A DNA stretch of 64,000 nucleotides from Blastopirellula sp. J2-11 (GTDB taxonomy: Bacteria > Planctomycetota > Planctomycetia > Pirellulales > Pirellulaceae), in assembly GCF_024584705.1 (NCBI RefSeq), contig NZ_CP097384.1:3720001-3784000 (forward strand), read 5' to 3'. Positions 1 to 9,032 of this stretch are shown in pieces; position 1 is the first letter of the stretch; each line of letters opens with the position of its first letter. Below the pieces are notes generated by a model. The model saw only the letters and a program-made list of their open reading frames with translations. It did not search any database and had not been told where the DNA came from. Made by a program: the position numbers and the translations under genes.

Positions 1-154
1 CCAGCACGAACAGGAATCGGGGCGATTTGCGCTCGACTCCCTCGGCCCCCAACGCAAGGCTATGGAGGATGGGAGCCAAATAGGTCGCTCCACCCACGCC
101 AAGCGACAGGCCCTTTAGAAATCTACGGCGAGCAAAAACAGGATTATTATTCAT
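1..154 (-). CDS. DUF1552 protein, N-terminal part only
   Basis: The reading frame starts at the ATG at 154-152 and runs off the left edge of the window. The visible 51 residues begin with a basic stretch (FARRRFLKG) followed by a hydrophobic segment, which resembles a Tat-type signal. It continues into a KSPRFLFVL strand typical of the start of DUF1552 proteins. The start overlaps the end of the upstream DUF1592 gene by 8 bp, so the two are probably translationally coupled. DUF1552 genes regularly follow DUF1592 genes in planctomycetes, and the complete pair at 10067-14082 shows the same order. Function is unknown; the family is thought to act outside the cytoplasm. The assignment rests on the short N-terminus and the context. 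Confidence 0.8.
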   Translation of the reverse strand, partial: MNNNPVFARRRFLKGLSLGVGGATYLAPILHSLALGAEGVERKSPRFLFVL

Positions 155-2123
155 GGCTTTTAACCGTTGATGGAGCATCAGTGCGATAGAGAAACGAGTC
201 GGACGTAAGCAGCGTCAACACCGTTTCTTTGAGGCTTCCCTCCGTCTGGTCGTAAGTCGTTTCCATATCGATCAGCGTCGGCGCGTCATCGATGGTCTCG
301 TTACGGCCGGTGAAAAAGCGGAACACATGCCGCAAAAAGACTTGCTTGACTTGCCGTGAGTCGGCCAGCGCGGTTACGTAGGGAATCGGACCGGTAACTT
401 CCTGTCCCCAAAGCTCGCCGGTCGTGACTACGGGCTTCGCCTTCTCTTGCGTACGGAACTGTCCAAACAAATCGAATTGTTCGAAGGGCAAGCCTAGCGG
501 GTCCATGTGTCGATGGCAGTGAATACATTCTTGGGCACGCGTCACGTGCATCTTTTCGCGAAGCGTCATCGATTCGTCGGCAGGCAATCGAGCATCGACT
601 TCGACCGGCGCATCGGGAATCATTCCGCCCAGCAGTTTGGTCGTAACCCAGCGTCCCCGTTGAATCGCCTGGTTCTTTTCATTGTCAGAAAAGGCCAGCA
701 ACCAGGCAGGATGCGTGAGAATGCCGGCCCGCTCGTTGGCGGGCATTTCATACCAGCGGGGATGTTTCTCGACGCTTTCTGGCGCAAGATTAAAGTTGCG
801 ATGATAGTCCTTGTAGCCGTTCTGCTTACGAATGGGGGAGATCTTGGCGCCATAATAATTAAACATGCCGCGAACGTAAAAGCGTCGCGATGTGAGCCAC
901 TGGCGAAGCACGTCTCGATCTTCGTCGAGGATTTCAACGATGAACTTGTCCGCATCTTCGACTAGTCGGTTGGGGTGATAGTCATTTTTGTCTTTGTCTT
1001 TGAATACCTCGATCGCCCGCGGATATTCAAAATACTCGTGAGCGAAACGCAACAACCGGCTGCGCATCGCGTCACGCTCTAGATACGGTCGCAAGGTCGA
1101 ACGGAGTCGTTCGCGATCATTCAGATCGAACTGCTCCAGCGCCGCGGTCAGATCCGCATCCGGTCCCGCTACGTCGACGGCGTAGCCAAGCGTCACGGCC
1201 GCTTCCGTGGGGCTCAAATAGCGGCGACCGAACTTGTCCGCTTCGCCTGCACCGAGCTCAAATCGGAATAACACGTTGGGCCGTAGCAAGATCGCTTTCA
1301 CAGTCAGCCGATTGGCGGCTGCTTCGCCCAGATCGCGTTCACTGCGAGCATGCAGATCCAACAACGCTTGCAACTGCTCGGGGTCGGCTGGCTGTCCCGT
1401 AATCTCCGAAAAAATAGTAGCCCAAAGTTTTTTCTGGTCACGATGCGAAGATTTCACATAACGATTCCAGCGCCGCTTGATGAACTCATCGACGATCGTT
1501 TCCGACTCAAGCAGCAGCATTTCTGTGGTAGAGCTGTCGAAACCATGGACGCCGGCGAAATCCAGAAAGGTATGGTCGGGCGTTTGGTACGGAAACGATA
1601 CTGGTTTTGCATTATTGCGATTGTCAAGAAACAACAGTTCGTGCGAAGTAATCTGTCGAGCGCGAGCGATAAAGGAGTCAACGTCGAGTCGCCAAATCCT
1701 GGCTGGCGTCGCGGCTTTACGGACCGCTGGTTCAGAGAACAGAACGGCGTGGTCCACCAAGTTGCCATAACCTGGTTTACGCGTTCTATCGTGTCCATTC
1801 GCTTTCAGGAAGCTGTCGAGCGAACGCATGAATTTGGCACGCTCTTGAGAGGAGGGCTGGTCAGAAAACTCCGGCGGCATGTTGTGCAGCGCCGTCTGAT
1901 CGTAAGCTCTGAATAGCAGTTGAATCTCCGCCGATCGGTAAAAATCGGTCAGATCGACATCCCCTTCGGTCGTGTCAGGGCCGTGGCAATCCAAGCAGTA
2001 TTTCGTGATATACGCGGTGATTGCTACTTCTTCGGAAGATGCCGTCGAAGCGACCGCACTCATCGCGGTAGCAACCGCCAGACAAACGAACCATCTCACG
2101 AATTTTGACTTCGAAAATTTCAT
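147..2123 (-). CDS. Planctomycete cytochrome-type protein (DUF1592/DUF1588/DUF1585)
   Basis: This 658-residue exported protein has an N-terminal signal peptide (residues about 8-30). A CxxCH haem-c type motif follows directly (C43, C46, H47), and a second is at C533-H537 within the sequence CIHCHRHMDPLG, the hallmark of DUF1588. The middle (about 240-440) is DUF1592-like and the C-terminus (about 580-645, with VFRFFTGRNE) is DUF1585-like. It is shorter than the 900-residue paralogue at 10067 and lacks a clear DUF1587 region. It sits 14 bp after the FecR-like gene and overlaps the DUF1552 gene, so it belongs to one operon with the ECF sigma factor. Such proteins are predicted periplasmic c-type cytochromes, but no reaction has been established. 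Confidence 0.88.
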   Translation of the reverse strand: MKFSKSKFVRWFVCLAVATAMSAVASTASSEEVAITAYITKYCLDCHGPDTTEGDVDLTDFYRSAEIQLLFRAYDQTALHNMPPEFSDQPSSQERAKFMRSLDSFLKANGHDRTRKPGYGNLVDHAVLFSEPAVRKAATPARIWRLDVDSFIARARQITSHELLFLDNRNNAKPVSFPYQTPDHTFLDFAGVHGFDSSTTEMLLLESETIVDEFIKRRWNRYVKSSHRDQKKLWATIFSEITGQPADPEQLQALLDLHARSERDLGEAAANRLTVKAILLRPNVLFRFELGAGEADKFGRRYLSPTEAAVTLGYAVDVAGPDADLTAALEQFDLNDRERLRSTLRPYLERDAMRSRLLRFAHEYFEYPRAIEVFKDKDKNDYHPNRLVEDADKFIVEILDEDRDVLRQWLTSRRFYVRGMFNYYGAKISPIRKQNGYKDYHRNFNLAPESVEKHPRWYEMPANERAGILTHPAWLLAFSDNEKNQAIQRGRWVTTKLLGGMIPDAPVEVDARLPADESMTLREKMHVTRAQECIHCHRHMDPLGLPFEQFDLFGQFRTQEKAKPVVTTGELWGQEVTGPIPYVTALADSRQVKQVFLRHVFRFFTGRNETIDDAPTLIDMETTYDQTEGSLKETVLTLLTSDSFLYRTDAPSTVKSHE

Positions 2124-2137
2124 ACTGCGGAGGGACT

Positions 2138-3484
2138 TTAGGAGGAAGACTTTGCTTTAACCGCGAGGCCATACATCAATGAATGGACCCCTTTTACGCG
2201 GTGCTGTAGAGGCGCACCGAGCTTCAATTCTCCCGGTCCCGCTTCGCACTTCCAGATCGAGAAGTTGAGATAGGGACCATCGGATTCAACCGTCGCCGCC
2301 GGATGATCCCCCATTCCAGGGTGCCAACTGCCGGCGCGAATAGAAGCGCCCTCCACGGGATGAAAACGCTCCTTCAACCAATTCGGCACTTGGCCAGGCG
2401 ACACAATCAGAACATAAACATCCGCGGGTTCGTTCAGATCGAGGGTCAGTTGATAGTCCTCGATGTACCGAAAATTGTAGTACGTGCGAATCAGGTCCGC
2501 CCCTTCCAACCAGGCCGGAAATTCTTCGCCAACCGATGCGGACCAAACGGGATTCGGCTTATCGTTAAAGGCAAGCGCACCCGGCTTCATTCCCCCCTGG
2601 ATAACGCTGTAAAAGGGTCTCAGGTTTCCTTCCCCCAGATTGTCATGAACCTCGCGCACCACGCCAACATGGGCGACCCGACTGAGTCCTGCGCGATCGG
2701 CTTCAATAGCGACCTGCTGCCAACGTCGCAATCCCGCTCGCGCCGAGAACCGCAAAGCTTCCCCTTCGGTCAGTCTTACAACTTCTCTCGAGGCCATCGC
2801 GCTGGAGGGGTAAAACTCGACTTCGCCAGAAAACACCGCTAGGCGCGACTCGCCGTCACGTTCTACTTCGAGACCAAAGCGAGTCCCCAGATCGACGATT
2901 TCGCCGGCGTTGGTAACGACGGTAAACCCTTCGCCACCGTTGCCTGCTTCGGCGATCATGCTCCCTTCCAACAGTCGCAGTCGCTTGCCGCTTTCAAACG
3001 TGGCCTCAACCGGCGCTACAAATTGAACGCGCACGTTAAATGGCAGCATGATTTCCAGAGTGCCTGTTTCAAGCCGGAACGAGCCGAGCGAAATCATCTC
3101 CCCGATCGCGGCATTTCCATCGACGCCGGTCAGGCGTGCGTTGGTCATCGCAATCACGTTGGCCTGGACGCTCACCGGTCGACTGGGAAGAACCAACCAA
3201 GTAGCCAAGAGAACGGTCGCCGCCGCGGCGAATATAAAATACAGCATCCGCGGCATTTTCACGTCGCGTACCGGGCGATTGGCCCCGACGTGACGCTCGA
3301 CTTCGTCCGCATGATGCAGATGGCGAACCGCATCTCGGAGCTGTTGCTCTCGAATGTTCGCCGTCACGAACTGCCGCATGTGCTGTTCGTCTTGATTCAA
3401 CCATTCACAGAGTTGTTGCTCTTCTTCGTCGGTGAGTTTTTTTTCCTGCCAACCGTCGAACAGCGGGTTTTCAAAATCGGTCAT
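2138..3484 (-). CDS. FecR-like transmembrane anti-sigma regulator
   Basis: This is a 448-residue protein. The first 78 residues are cytoplasmic and acidic, like planctomycete anti-sigma domains. One membrane segment lies at about 79-100, followed by a FecR-type periplasmic domain at about 120-260 (GGEGFTVVTNAGEIVDLGTRF) and a C-terminal beta-rich domain of unknown identity. The start chosen is the ATG at 3484-3482. It shares one base with the sigma factor stop codon (TAATG), the arrangement expected for a translationally coupled sigma/anti-sigma pair. The frame stays open for another 63 codons upstream, but that part lies inside the sigma gene. It probably holds the upstream ECF sigma factor inactive and responds to an envelope signal. 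Confidence 0.85.
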   Translation of the reverse strand: MTDFENPLFDGWQEKKLTDEEEQQLCEWLNQDEQHMRQFVTANIREQQLRDAVRHLHHADEVERHVGANRPVRDVKMPRMLYFIFAAAATVLLATWLVLPSRPVSVQANVIAMTNARLTGVDGNAAIGEMISLGSFRLETGTLEIMLPFNVRVQFVAPVEATFESGKRLRLLEGSMIAEAGNGGEGFTVVTNAGEIVDLGTRFGLEVERDGESRLAVFSGEVEFYPSSAMASREVVRLTEGEALRFSARAGLRRWQQVAIEADRAGLSRVAHVGVVREVHDNLGEGNLRPFYSVIQGGMKPGALAFNDKPNPVWSASVGEEFPAWLEGADLIRTYYNFRYIEDYQLTLDLNEPADVYVLIVSPGQVPNWLKERFHPVEGASIRAGSWHPGMGDHPAATVESDGPYLNFSIWKCEAGPGELKLGAPLQHRVKGVHSLMYGLAVKAKSSS

Positions 3485-4011
3485 TAGATCGCTCCCTTGG
3501 ATGGCAATTGGCCTTCGATGCACCTGCGTAGTGCGAGCCGAATGCGATGAAGCGTCGTACGTATGCTGGTTGAAGTTCGCCCCAACTGGCTTGCAATTTT
3601 GTCGGAGTTCAAATCCTCGACATAGCGAAGCCGCAGCATCTCTTGTTGCTTGGTTTCCAGTTTGCCCACGCATTGTCGTAAGGCCAAAGCTTCATCACCC
3701 AGTTGGGGAGAAATCTCCGCCCAGGCCGTGGTGTACTGATCGAGTAAGTCAGGGTCGCAGATGATGCGGTTTCGTGCGGTGTCGCGACGACTGCCGAGTA
3801 TCTCGAATTTTGCAACTCCCATCGCCCACGCGATGAATGGACGCGTCGCGTCGTATTGCTCAAACTTAAGCAGCAGAGCTACTGACGTGTTCTGCACGAT
3901 GTCGCGAGCCATCCAAGAATCGCTTATCAGCGAGTCAACATACTGGCTGACGACAGGTTGCGCCTCTGTCCAAAGCCGGGTGAATTGCATTTGTTGTTCA
4001 TTTGTCAGCAT
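3484..4011 (-). CDS. ECF RNA polymerase sigma factor
   Basis: The 175-residue protein has a sigma-70 region 2 at about 10-85 (DIVQNTSVALLLKFEQYD, then FIAWAMGVAKFEIL) and a region 4 helix-turn-helix at about 110-165 (LRLRYVEDLNSDKIASQLG, then RTTLHRIRLALRRCI). This size and the short linker are typical of the small ECF factors that are numerous in planctomycetes. It is first in an operon with the FecR-like protein, the DUF1592 protein and the DUF1552 protein. Its stop overlaps the next start by one base. The second ECF factor in the window (8517-9032) heads an equivalent gene set on the other strand. Confidence 0.92.
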   Translation of the reverse strand: MLTNEQQMQFTRLWTEAQPVVSQYVDSLISDSWMARDIVQNTSVALLLKFEQYDATRPFIAWAMGVAKFEILGSRRDTARNRIICDPDLLDQYTTAWAEISPQLGDEALALRQCVGKLETKQQEMLRLRYVEDLNSDKIASQLGRTSTSIRTTLHRIRLALRRCIEGQLPSKGAI

Positions 4012-4137
4012 GTTGCTTCTCTCTCCGTTCCATTACTCTCCACAAGCGTCACTTGTGTGGCACGAATTCTGACAAGAAATATTAGATATCTCCCCATTCG
4101 GTCGGACATGCGGAGTGCGCCGGCCCTGCTTCTCGGA

Positions 4138-4575
4138 TTATTTTTTCGTTTTCGCGGCCGACCCCGGTCGGGGAGCAATTCGCAGTTCAAAGTCGGCGGC
4201 GTGTTCTTCTCGAGGAATCTCGACGGTAAGTTTTGTTTTTTCGTTGTACTTTCGCGGCACGATTTGCACGATTCTCGGCATCCCATCTCGGTCGAATCCT
4301 TTGGACTCGCTGGCGTAAATCTGCACTTTCTTCATGCCAGGGGTCGAGCTTAAGTGATACTTCCCATTCACGATCACTCCGCTTGACTCGGTGCCGACGG
4401 CGACATCCTCGGCCGAGGTGAAAATGATGTCACCATTTTCAAGCGTTTCTCCATTGAGAGTCACCGTCCCCGTGACCCTGTACCGTTCGATCGTCGGGCG
4501 CTTTTCACGGCAACCAACCGCTGCAATCGCAACGACGGCCAACAGGAGCCAAACGCTTCGGATGTACCCATCCAT
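4138..4575 (-). CDS. Small lipoprotein, transthyretin/carboxypeptidase-regulatory-like
   Basis: The 145-residue protein begins with a short charged start, a hydrophobic stretch and a lipobox ending in AVGC (cysteine at about residue 22), so it is probably anchored to a membrane as a lipoprotein. The rest contains a VTGTVTLNGETLENGDIIF strand pattern and a later GVIVNGKYHL strand. These match the transthyretin-like or carboxypeptidase-regulatory-like fold common in planctomycetes. It lies 126 bp after the DUF1559 gene, the pairing seen for every DUF1559 gene in this window. The role is unknown. A 126-bp gap separates it from the sigma factor downstream. Confidence 0.8.
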   Translation of the reverse strand: MDGYIRSVWLLLAVVAIAAVGCREKRPTIERYRVTGTVTLNGETLENGDIIFTSAEDVAVGTESSGVIVNGKYHLSSTPGMKKVQIYASESKGFDRDGMPRIVQIVPRKYNEKTKLTVEIPREEHAADFELRIAPRPGSAAKTKK

Positions 4576-4701
4576 GAACTAATTTCCTCAGAAAAGTTAA
4601 AACAGGACGCGTGCAATCAGCACCATAGCCAGGCAACTTTCGCCAAGTCGCTGAATGGAGTCGCCCAATTTAGACGCGGGGAGCATATCAGTCCGATTCG
4701 A

Positions 4702-5700
4702 CTAGTATTCGCCGAGGACGTTCCCATCATTGCGAACGCCGAGACTCGCGTAGACGGTCAAATCAATCGTTTCTGCAAGCAGATGGCAAGAGCCGTCCAC
4801 AAACAACACTTGCACGCCGCCGGGGTGGGCGGAGTTAAGCGGATGGTTAGAACATCCATCGGTGCAAACGCCATCGGCGCCGCTGGTCGTGAAAGGCCGA
4901 TCGGGGCCTGGATTCATTGCGTAACGAATCGCGGTAATCGCGTAGGTTCGCGTCCCTCCGCCAGAGTTCGCCACATCGGTGCTCGTGTCGCCAGCACCGA
5001 GGCCGCCCAGCGCAAAGCCGGCGCCAAAGTTTGGACGCAGGTCCACTTGTTCATTGTCGGTCGACCAAACCCAATTTCCCACTTCTCCGACCATCATGGT
5101 TGTCGATGTTCCATCCGTGACATCGCGAAAAGCGGTCTGAGAATTATGAAACATGACGCCGTTTTTAGAATAAACGCCGGCCCGCGACGACGACATATCG
5201 ACGCCGACGGCCCCGCCAAATCCGTTCTTCACGCCTGCGATCGCCAGGTAATCGGGGATCATGGAGTATGGAGTGCCGCTAGAAAACTCTTCCAGCAACG
5301 GAGAAGAGGGACACTCATAAATGGGGAATTTTACGCCTTCCAGCGCATTTCTGATGGATGTGGTGTTCCAACTCCCTGCGCGGGCCAGACCGGCGCTCTC
5401 ATAGGCGTTGTTGTTTTCCGAAAACGGCATGATGTAGCCCATCCAGGACGTACCATATCTTGCTCCGGGGGCCGTACCAAATGGCGGTAGATTATTGGAC
5501 GAACCGGGAGGCAGACGTTGATAGGTATCGTGGAACATATGCAGCGCCAGCCCCATCTGCCTTAGATTGTTGGTGCAGGAGGAGCGACGAGCGGCTTCGC
5601 GAGCTGTTTGAACAGCGGGCAACAACAAACTGATGAGGACGCCGATGATGGCGATCACGACCAGCAGCTCAACAAGCGTAAAGGCATTTCGTCGATTCAT
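4702..5700 (-). CDS. DUF1559 protein with prepilin-type N-terminus
   Basis: The 332-residue product starts [20 protein letters not shown], the classic type IV prepilin cleavage and methylation signal with a Glu at +5, followed by the DUF1559 domain (LLLPAVQTAREAARRSSC, then NNLRQMGLALHMFHDTY). Near the C-terminus is the family signature HPGGVQVLFVDGS. The open frame extends to 5841, but the prepilin motif fixes the start at 5700. It is upstream of a small lipoprotein gene. DUF1559 proteins form very large families in planctomycetes and are assumed to be pseudopilin-like surface proteins with an unknown function. Confidence 0.93.
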   Translation of the reverse strand: MNRRNAFTLVELLVVIAIIGVLISLLLPAVQTAREAARRSSCTNNLRQMGLALHMFHDTYQRLPPGSSNNLPPFGTAPGARYGTSWMGYIMPFSENNNAYESAGLARAGSWNTTSIRNALEGVKFPIYECPSSPLLEEFSSGTPYSMIPDYLAIAGVKNGFGGAVGVDMSSSRAGVYSKNGVMFHNSQTAFRDVTDGTSTTMMVGEVGNWVWSTDNEQVDLRPNFGAGFALGGLGAGDTSTDVANSGGGTRTYAITAIRYAMNPGPDRPFTTSGADGVCTDGCSNHPLNSAHPGGVQVLFVDGSCHLLAETIDLTVYASLGVRNDGNVLGEY

Positions 5701-6253
5701 GAAAAAACATTCCGTTGGGGTCGCAGCATTATCGATGTATGAGTACGTCTTGTCACTAATTAGCGAGATTAGAAGCCACCTCGATAAGTGATTCTCCTCA
5801 ACCTGGGCGGACTGTGACAGAAATCTCGAAAATCTCGTCAAACTTTTTTACTGCGCTCGTTTGATCTTACCAATGTCTCCGACCGAAAGGATTTCTCTAA
5901 ATGCCTTTGTGAAAAACACTTAAGACCGAGAGGCACAGTTTGTTTGGTGAACCTCCACGCCGCCTAGTTCCGTGAGATTGCGTTTCTAACTGCGGCAATC
6001 ACCCTCTTCGCAATAGCGACGATAGAAGTGAACAGCTATCTTTATTGCCGGCATTCCAGATGACCGAATTTGGCTCGCGCAATCCTCCATCTCGGCAATC
6101 GCTGAGAGGATGCTGTTTGGTTCAAGCCAGCGTGACTCGGTCGAACAATGCAAACGATCTTTTTCCATTCTGAGGTACAATCTTTGTCCAACACGGCCTG
6201 AGGCGCCGCCGCTCGATTCTCAGACATTCTGCAACTTGGACGACTAGCAGACC
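5701..6253. other. Intergenic region between divergent genes
   Basis: This 553-bp stretch separates the minus-strand DUF1559 gene from the plus-strand coiled-coil gene, so it must hold two divergent promoters. The short overlapping open frames in it have no recognisable motifs. No convincing operator, hairpin or RNA gene was seen. Confidence 0.5.
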
Positions 6254-7069
6254 ATGTTCCAACGCATCCTTTCCACTCTTTTTCTCTTGGCAGGCGCACT
6301 TGGAACCATTGGCTGCGTCCTGATATTGATCGCGGTTTGGACCGTCAGCATGCGCGTGACGCGCGCGACCGACAAAGTCTTTAACGCAGCCGATGGCATA
6401 CTCGCCGACGTCCGTGAGCGAGTCGCAAAAACGGAAGATCGCGTTCAAGCTCTCAAGATCACTTCCCACGAAATCCAAGCTAACGCCCAAACCTGGGCCA
6501 AGGCGGAAGCGGCGGAACTCGCTGGCTCGCGGTTGGGCGTGAAGAAAAAAGCGGAGTTACTTCTGACCGAGCTTGACCATGCCAAACAATGGATCGCACT
6601 CACCGAATCATCAGTGCAACTACTGCAACAAGCGGTTGAAGCGAGTCAGTCACTGGGCGTCTCCGCAAAGACCGATTCCGTGCAAAATCTCATCCAAGAA
6701 ATCGAAGCGATTCAAGAGCAACTGCGCCAAGGGATCGAGACCGCGAAAAACATCACCCATCGCGCCGCGGAGGCAGGTGAAGGGAAACTGACGGCGGACC
6801 GATCCGATCAGATCGCCCAATTGGTGGTGCGCGTTGTGGCGACGCTAGGTATCGTCGATGCTCGAATCCAAGCAATCGAGAATCACTTAGCAAATTTTGA
6901 GTCTGCGCTGAAAGACGCCCAACAAAAGCTGATCCGCTGGGTGAATCTGGCGGCGATCGGGGCCACGGCCATCTTTGCTTGGATGGCGGCCGGCCAATGC
7001 GCATTGTGTTATCTCGGCATTCGCGGATTTCGTCGTCGCAGCAATCTGGCAGTTTCGTCGCCCTCGTAA
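6254..7069 (+). CDS. Membrane-anchored coiled-coil protein, unknown function
   Basis: The 271-residue protein has a strong transmembrane segment at about 5-32, a long Ala/Glu/Gln-rich helical region at about 35-220 with heptad-like spacing, and a second membrane segment at about 224-250, ending in a basic tail (GFRRRSN). This architecture fits a membrane-tethered coiled coil with a large loop on one side. No enzymatic motif is visible and I do not recognise a named family. It is 84 bp upstream of the methyltransferase gene on the same strand and could be co-transcribed with it, but nothing links their functions. Confidence 0.7.
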   Translation: MFQRILSTLFLLAGALGTIGCVLILIAVWTVSMRVTRATDKVFNAADGILADVRERVAKTEDRVQALKITSHEIQANAQTWAKAEAAELAGSRLGVKKKAELLLTELDHAKQWIALTESSVQLLQQAVEASQSLGVSAKTDSVQNLIQEIEAIQEQLRQGIETAKNITHRAAEAGEGKLTADRSDQIAQLVVRVVATLGIVDARIQAIENHLANFESALKDAQQKLIRWVNLAAIGATAIFAWMAAGQCALCYLGIRGFRRRSNLAVSSPS

Positions 7070-7153
7070 GACTGCTGCGCCATCGACAGCGGACGCGGTC
7101 ATGGAATAATAAGGCGGATCCCAGACTTTCTTCGCTCCCAGAGGCTCCCACGA

Positions 7154-8218
7154 ATGCCGAACAAGTCAACCAACCGTTCGCTGACCGATCGCCCCTCGAC
7201 CGACCCGACTCCCCTTTTCGAACACTTTCGCGGGATGCACGGCTCCGAATTGCTGACCGCTGCGGTCGCGCACTTCAATCTGTTTGGCCGGTTGAATCAA
7301 GCGCCAACCGACATCGAGACGCTGCGCAAAGAGTTGCAGTTAGAACTGCGCCCCGCGATCGTGCTGCTGACGGCGTTAAAAGCGATGGGACTGTTGAAAG
7401 AAACGGCTGGTCAGTTCAGCTTGACCGAGTTGGCCGCCGAACATCTAGTCCCTGGCGGCGCATTCGACTGTGGAGACTACGTCGGGCTGGCTGCGCAGAG
7501 CCCCGGCGTCCTTTCGATGGTTCATCTGTTAAAGACCAATCGCCCGCTGGGAAGCGACGACGATGACGCCGGCGGCGCCGCGTTTATCTACCGCGACGGC
7601 ATGAAGTCGGCGATGGAAAGCGAAGACTCGGCGCGCCACTTTACGCTGGCGCTGGCAGGTCGCGCCAAGAATGTCGCTCCGGCCCTGGCCGATGTGATTT
7701 CGCTGAGCGATGCGCAACTGCTGCTGGACGTCGGCGGCGGGACCGGCATCTATTCGCACGCCCTCTTGCAAAAGAATCCTCACCTGCGGGCCATCGTTTT
7801 TGATCGTCCTCAAGTTTTGAAGATCGCGGCGCAAATGGGCGAAGAGTACGGCGTAAGTGATCGTTGCGAGTTTGTCAGCGGAGATATGTTCGCAGACAAG
7901 CTGCCGACCGGCGCCGACACGATTTTGCTCTCCAACATCCTGCACGACTGGGACCTGCCCGAATGCCAACAGTTGGTTGACCGTTGCGCCCAGATTCTTC
8001 CCCCTGGCGGCCGCCTGCTGATTCATGACGTCTTTCTCAACGACGCGTTGGATGGGCCGCTGCCGATCGCGCTCTATTCGGCTTCGCTCTTCTCCTTCAC
8101 CGAAGGTCGAGCTTACAGCGGCGCCGAATATCGCAGCATGCTAGCATCCGCCGGTTTGAAACCTGAGCCGATCATCCCCACGCTCGTGCACTGCGGCGTT
8201 CTTGTCGGAACAAAATAA
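7154..8218 (+). CDS. SAM-dependent O-methyltransferase (plant OMT/ASMT-like family)
   Basis: The 354-residue protein has an N-terminal helical dimerisation and winged-helix region (about 10-105: FRGMHGSELLTAAVAHFNLF, then LKAMGLLKETAGQFSLTELA). A Rossmann methyltransferase domain follows, with SAM motif I LLLDVGGGTG at about 189-198. ILHDWD at about 262-267 carries the His/Asp pair used as catalytic base in this family (H264). PGGRLLIHDVFL follows at about 281-292. This architecture is that of the caffeate/acetylserotonin O-methyltransferase family, whose bacterial members modify small phenolic or polyketide-like substrates. The substrate cannot be deduced from context. A possible GAGG Shine-Dalgarno precedes the ATG. 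Confidence 0.87.
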   Translation: MPNKSTNRSLTDRPSTDPTPLFEHFRGMHGSELLTAAVAHFNLFGRLNQAPTDIETLRKELQLELRPAIVLLTALKAMGLLKETAGQFSLTELAAEHLVPGGAFDCGDYVGLAAQSPGVLSMVHLLKTNRPLGSDDDDAGGAAFIYRDGMKSAMESEDSARHFTLALAGRAKNVAPALADVISLSDAQLLLDVGGGTGIYSHALLQKNPHLRAIVFDRPQVLKIAAQMGEEYGVSDRCEFVSGDMFADKLPTGADTILLSNILHDWDLPECQQLVDRCAQILPPGGRLLIHDVFLNDALDGPLPIALYSASLFSFTEGRAYSGAEYRSMLASAGLKPEPIIPTLVHCGVLVGTK

Positions 8219-8220
8219 CC

Positions 8221-8275
8221 GGCGGTACGCCGCCCCTCGCTGAGGCGAACCCCTGCAGATCGATCTGCCAGGGGG
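8221..8275 (+). terminator. Hairpin pair downstream of the methyltransferase gene
   Basis: Two stem-loops lie directly after the stop codon at 8218. One is a GGCGG/CCGCC stem with a TACG loop at 8221-8234. The second is a longer stem at 8250-8275 (CCCC...GGGG with an inner GCAGAT/ATCTGC stem). Neither is followed by a run of T, so they may be mRNA 3' end structures rather than an intrinsic terminator. The rest of the gap up to 8516 contains nothing I can name. Confidence 0.4.
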
Positions 8276-8516
8276 ACCAGATACTGCGCTATCGTCACTG
8301 ATCTTGAGAGCCGTTCGCCAGACGTCGAAATGGCGCGGTGTACACTGATGACCATCGACGTTCATAATCCGCTCCAATCTGCCGTCGCCTATCTTCATCA
8401 CCGCAACGTCCCACAAGGGAAACATTCGGACCACTGCCTCAATTTAGACATTTTTTGCCAGAATAAAAATAAACTTTGGTAAGTCTGCAGTTGCCTGCGT
8501 CATAGAGAAGTAACCC

Positions 8517-9032
8517 ATGAACGAATTAACCAATCACACGCTGCGGGTACAGCAATTGTTTGTGCAGTACCAATCGCAGTTGAAAGCGTTTGCGCTCGTT
8601 TTGAGTCCCAACTTCGTCCAGGCAGACGACCTTATGCAGGAAACATTCCTGACGATTACCGCCAAGGCGCATGAGTTTGATCTGGAGAGCAATTTTCTGG
8701 CGTGGAGCCGGTCCATCCTTCGCTTCAAAGTGCTGGAAGCTCGACGAGCCGCAGGCGTCAAAACAGTCGACTATCTCGACTCGTTGGTCGCTACTTGTCC
8801 CGATCAATGGGCCAGCGAGGAACGTCTGCACAAGTTGACCGAATGCATCCAAAATCTTGCCCCCAAAGCGCGTGAAATCATTTTGCTTCGCTACCAACGA
8901 GAGCATTCTCCTTCGCAAATTGCGGAGATGCTGTCCCGCACGGTGAACTCCATCAACGTTGCTCTCTCCAAGGCGCGGCTTGCCTTGCGTGATTGCATGG
9001 ACCGACAACTTCAGACTGGGAGTTCACAATGA
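8517..9032 (+). CDS. ECF RNA polymerase sigma factor
   Basis: The 171-residue protein has sigma region 2 at about 12-85 (QADDLMQETFLTITAKAHEF, then FLAWSRSILRFKVLEARR) and region 4 at about 115-165 (EIILLRYQREHSPSQIAEML, then INVALSKARLALRDCM). Like the factor at 3484-4011 it is small and without extra domains. Its stop overlaps the start of the next gene (ATGA), so the sigma factor and its putative membrane partner are translationally coupled. The operon continues into DUF1592 and DUF1552 genes. Confidence 0.92.
   Translation: MNELTNHTLRVQQLFVQYQSQLKAFALVLSPNFVQADDLMQETFLTITAKAHEFDLESNFLAWSRSILRFKVLEARRAAGVKTVDYLDSLVATCPDQWASEERLHKLTECIQNLAPKAREIILLRYQREHSPSQIAEMLSRTVNSINVALSKARLALRDCMDRQLQTGSSQ

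Noticed and set aside
507-965. A 152-codon plus-strand frame at the left edge.
   Set aside because: It is antisense to the DUF1592 gene and has no motif.
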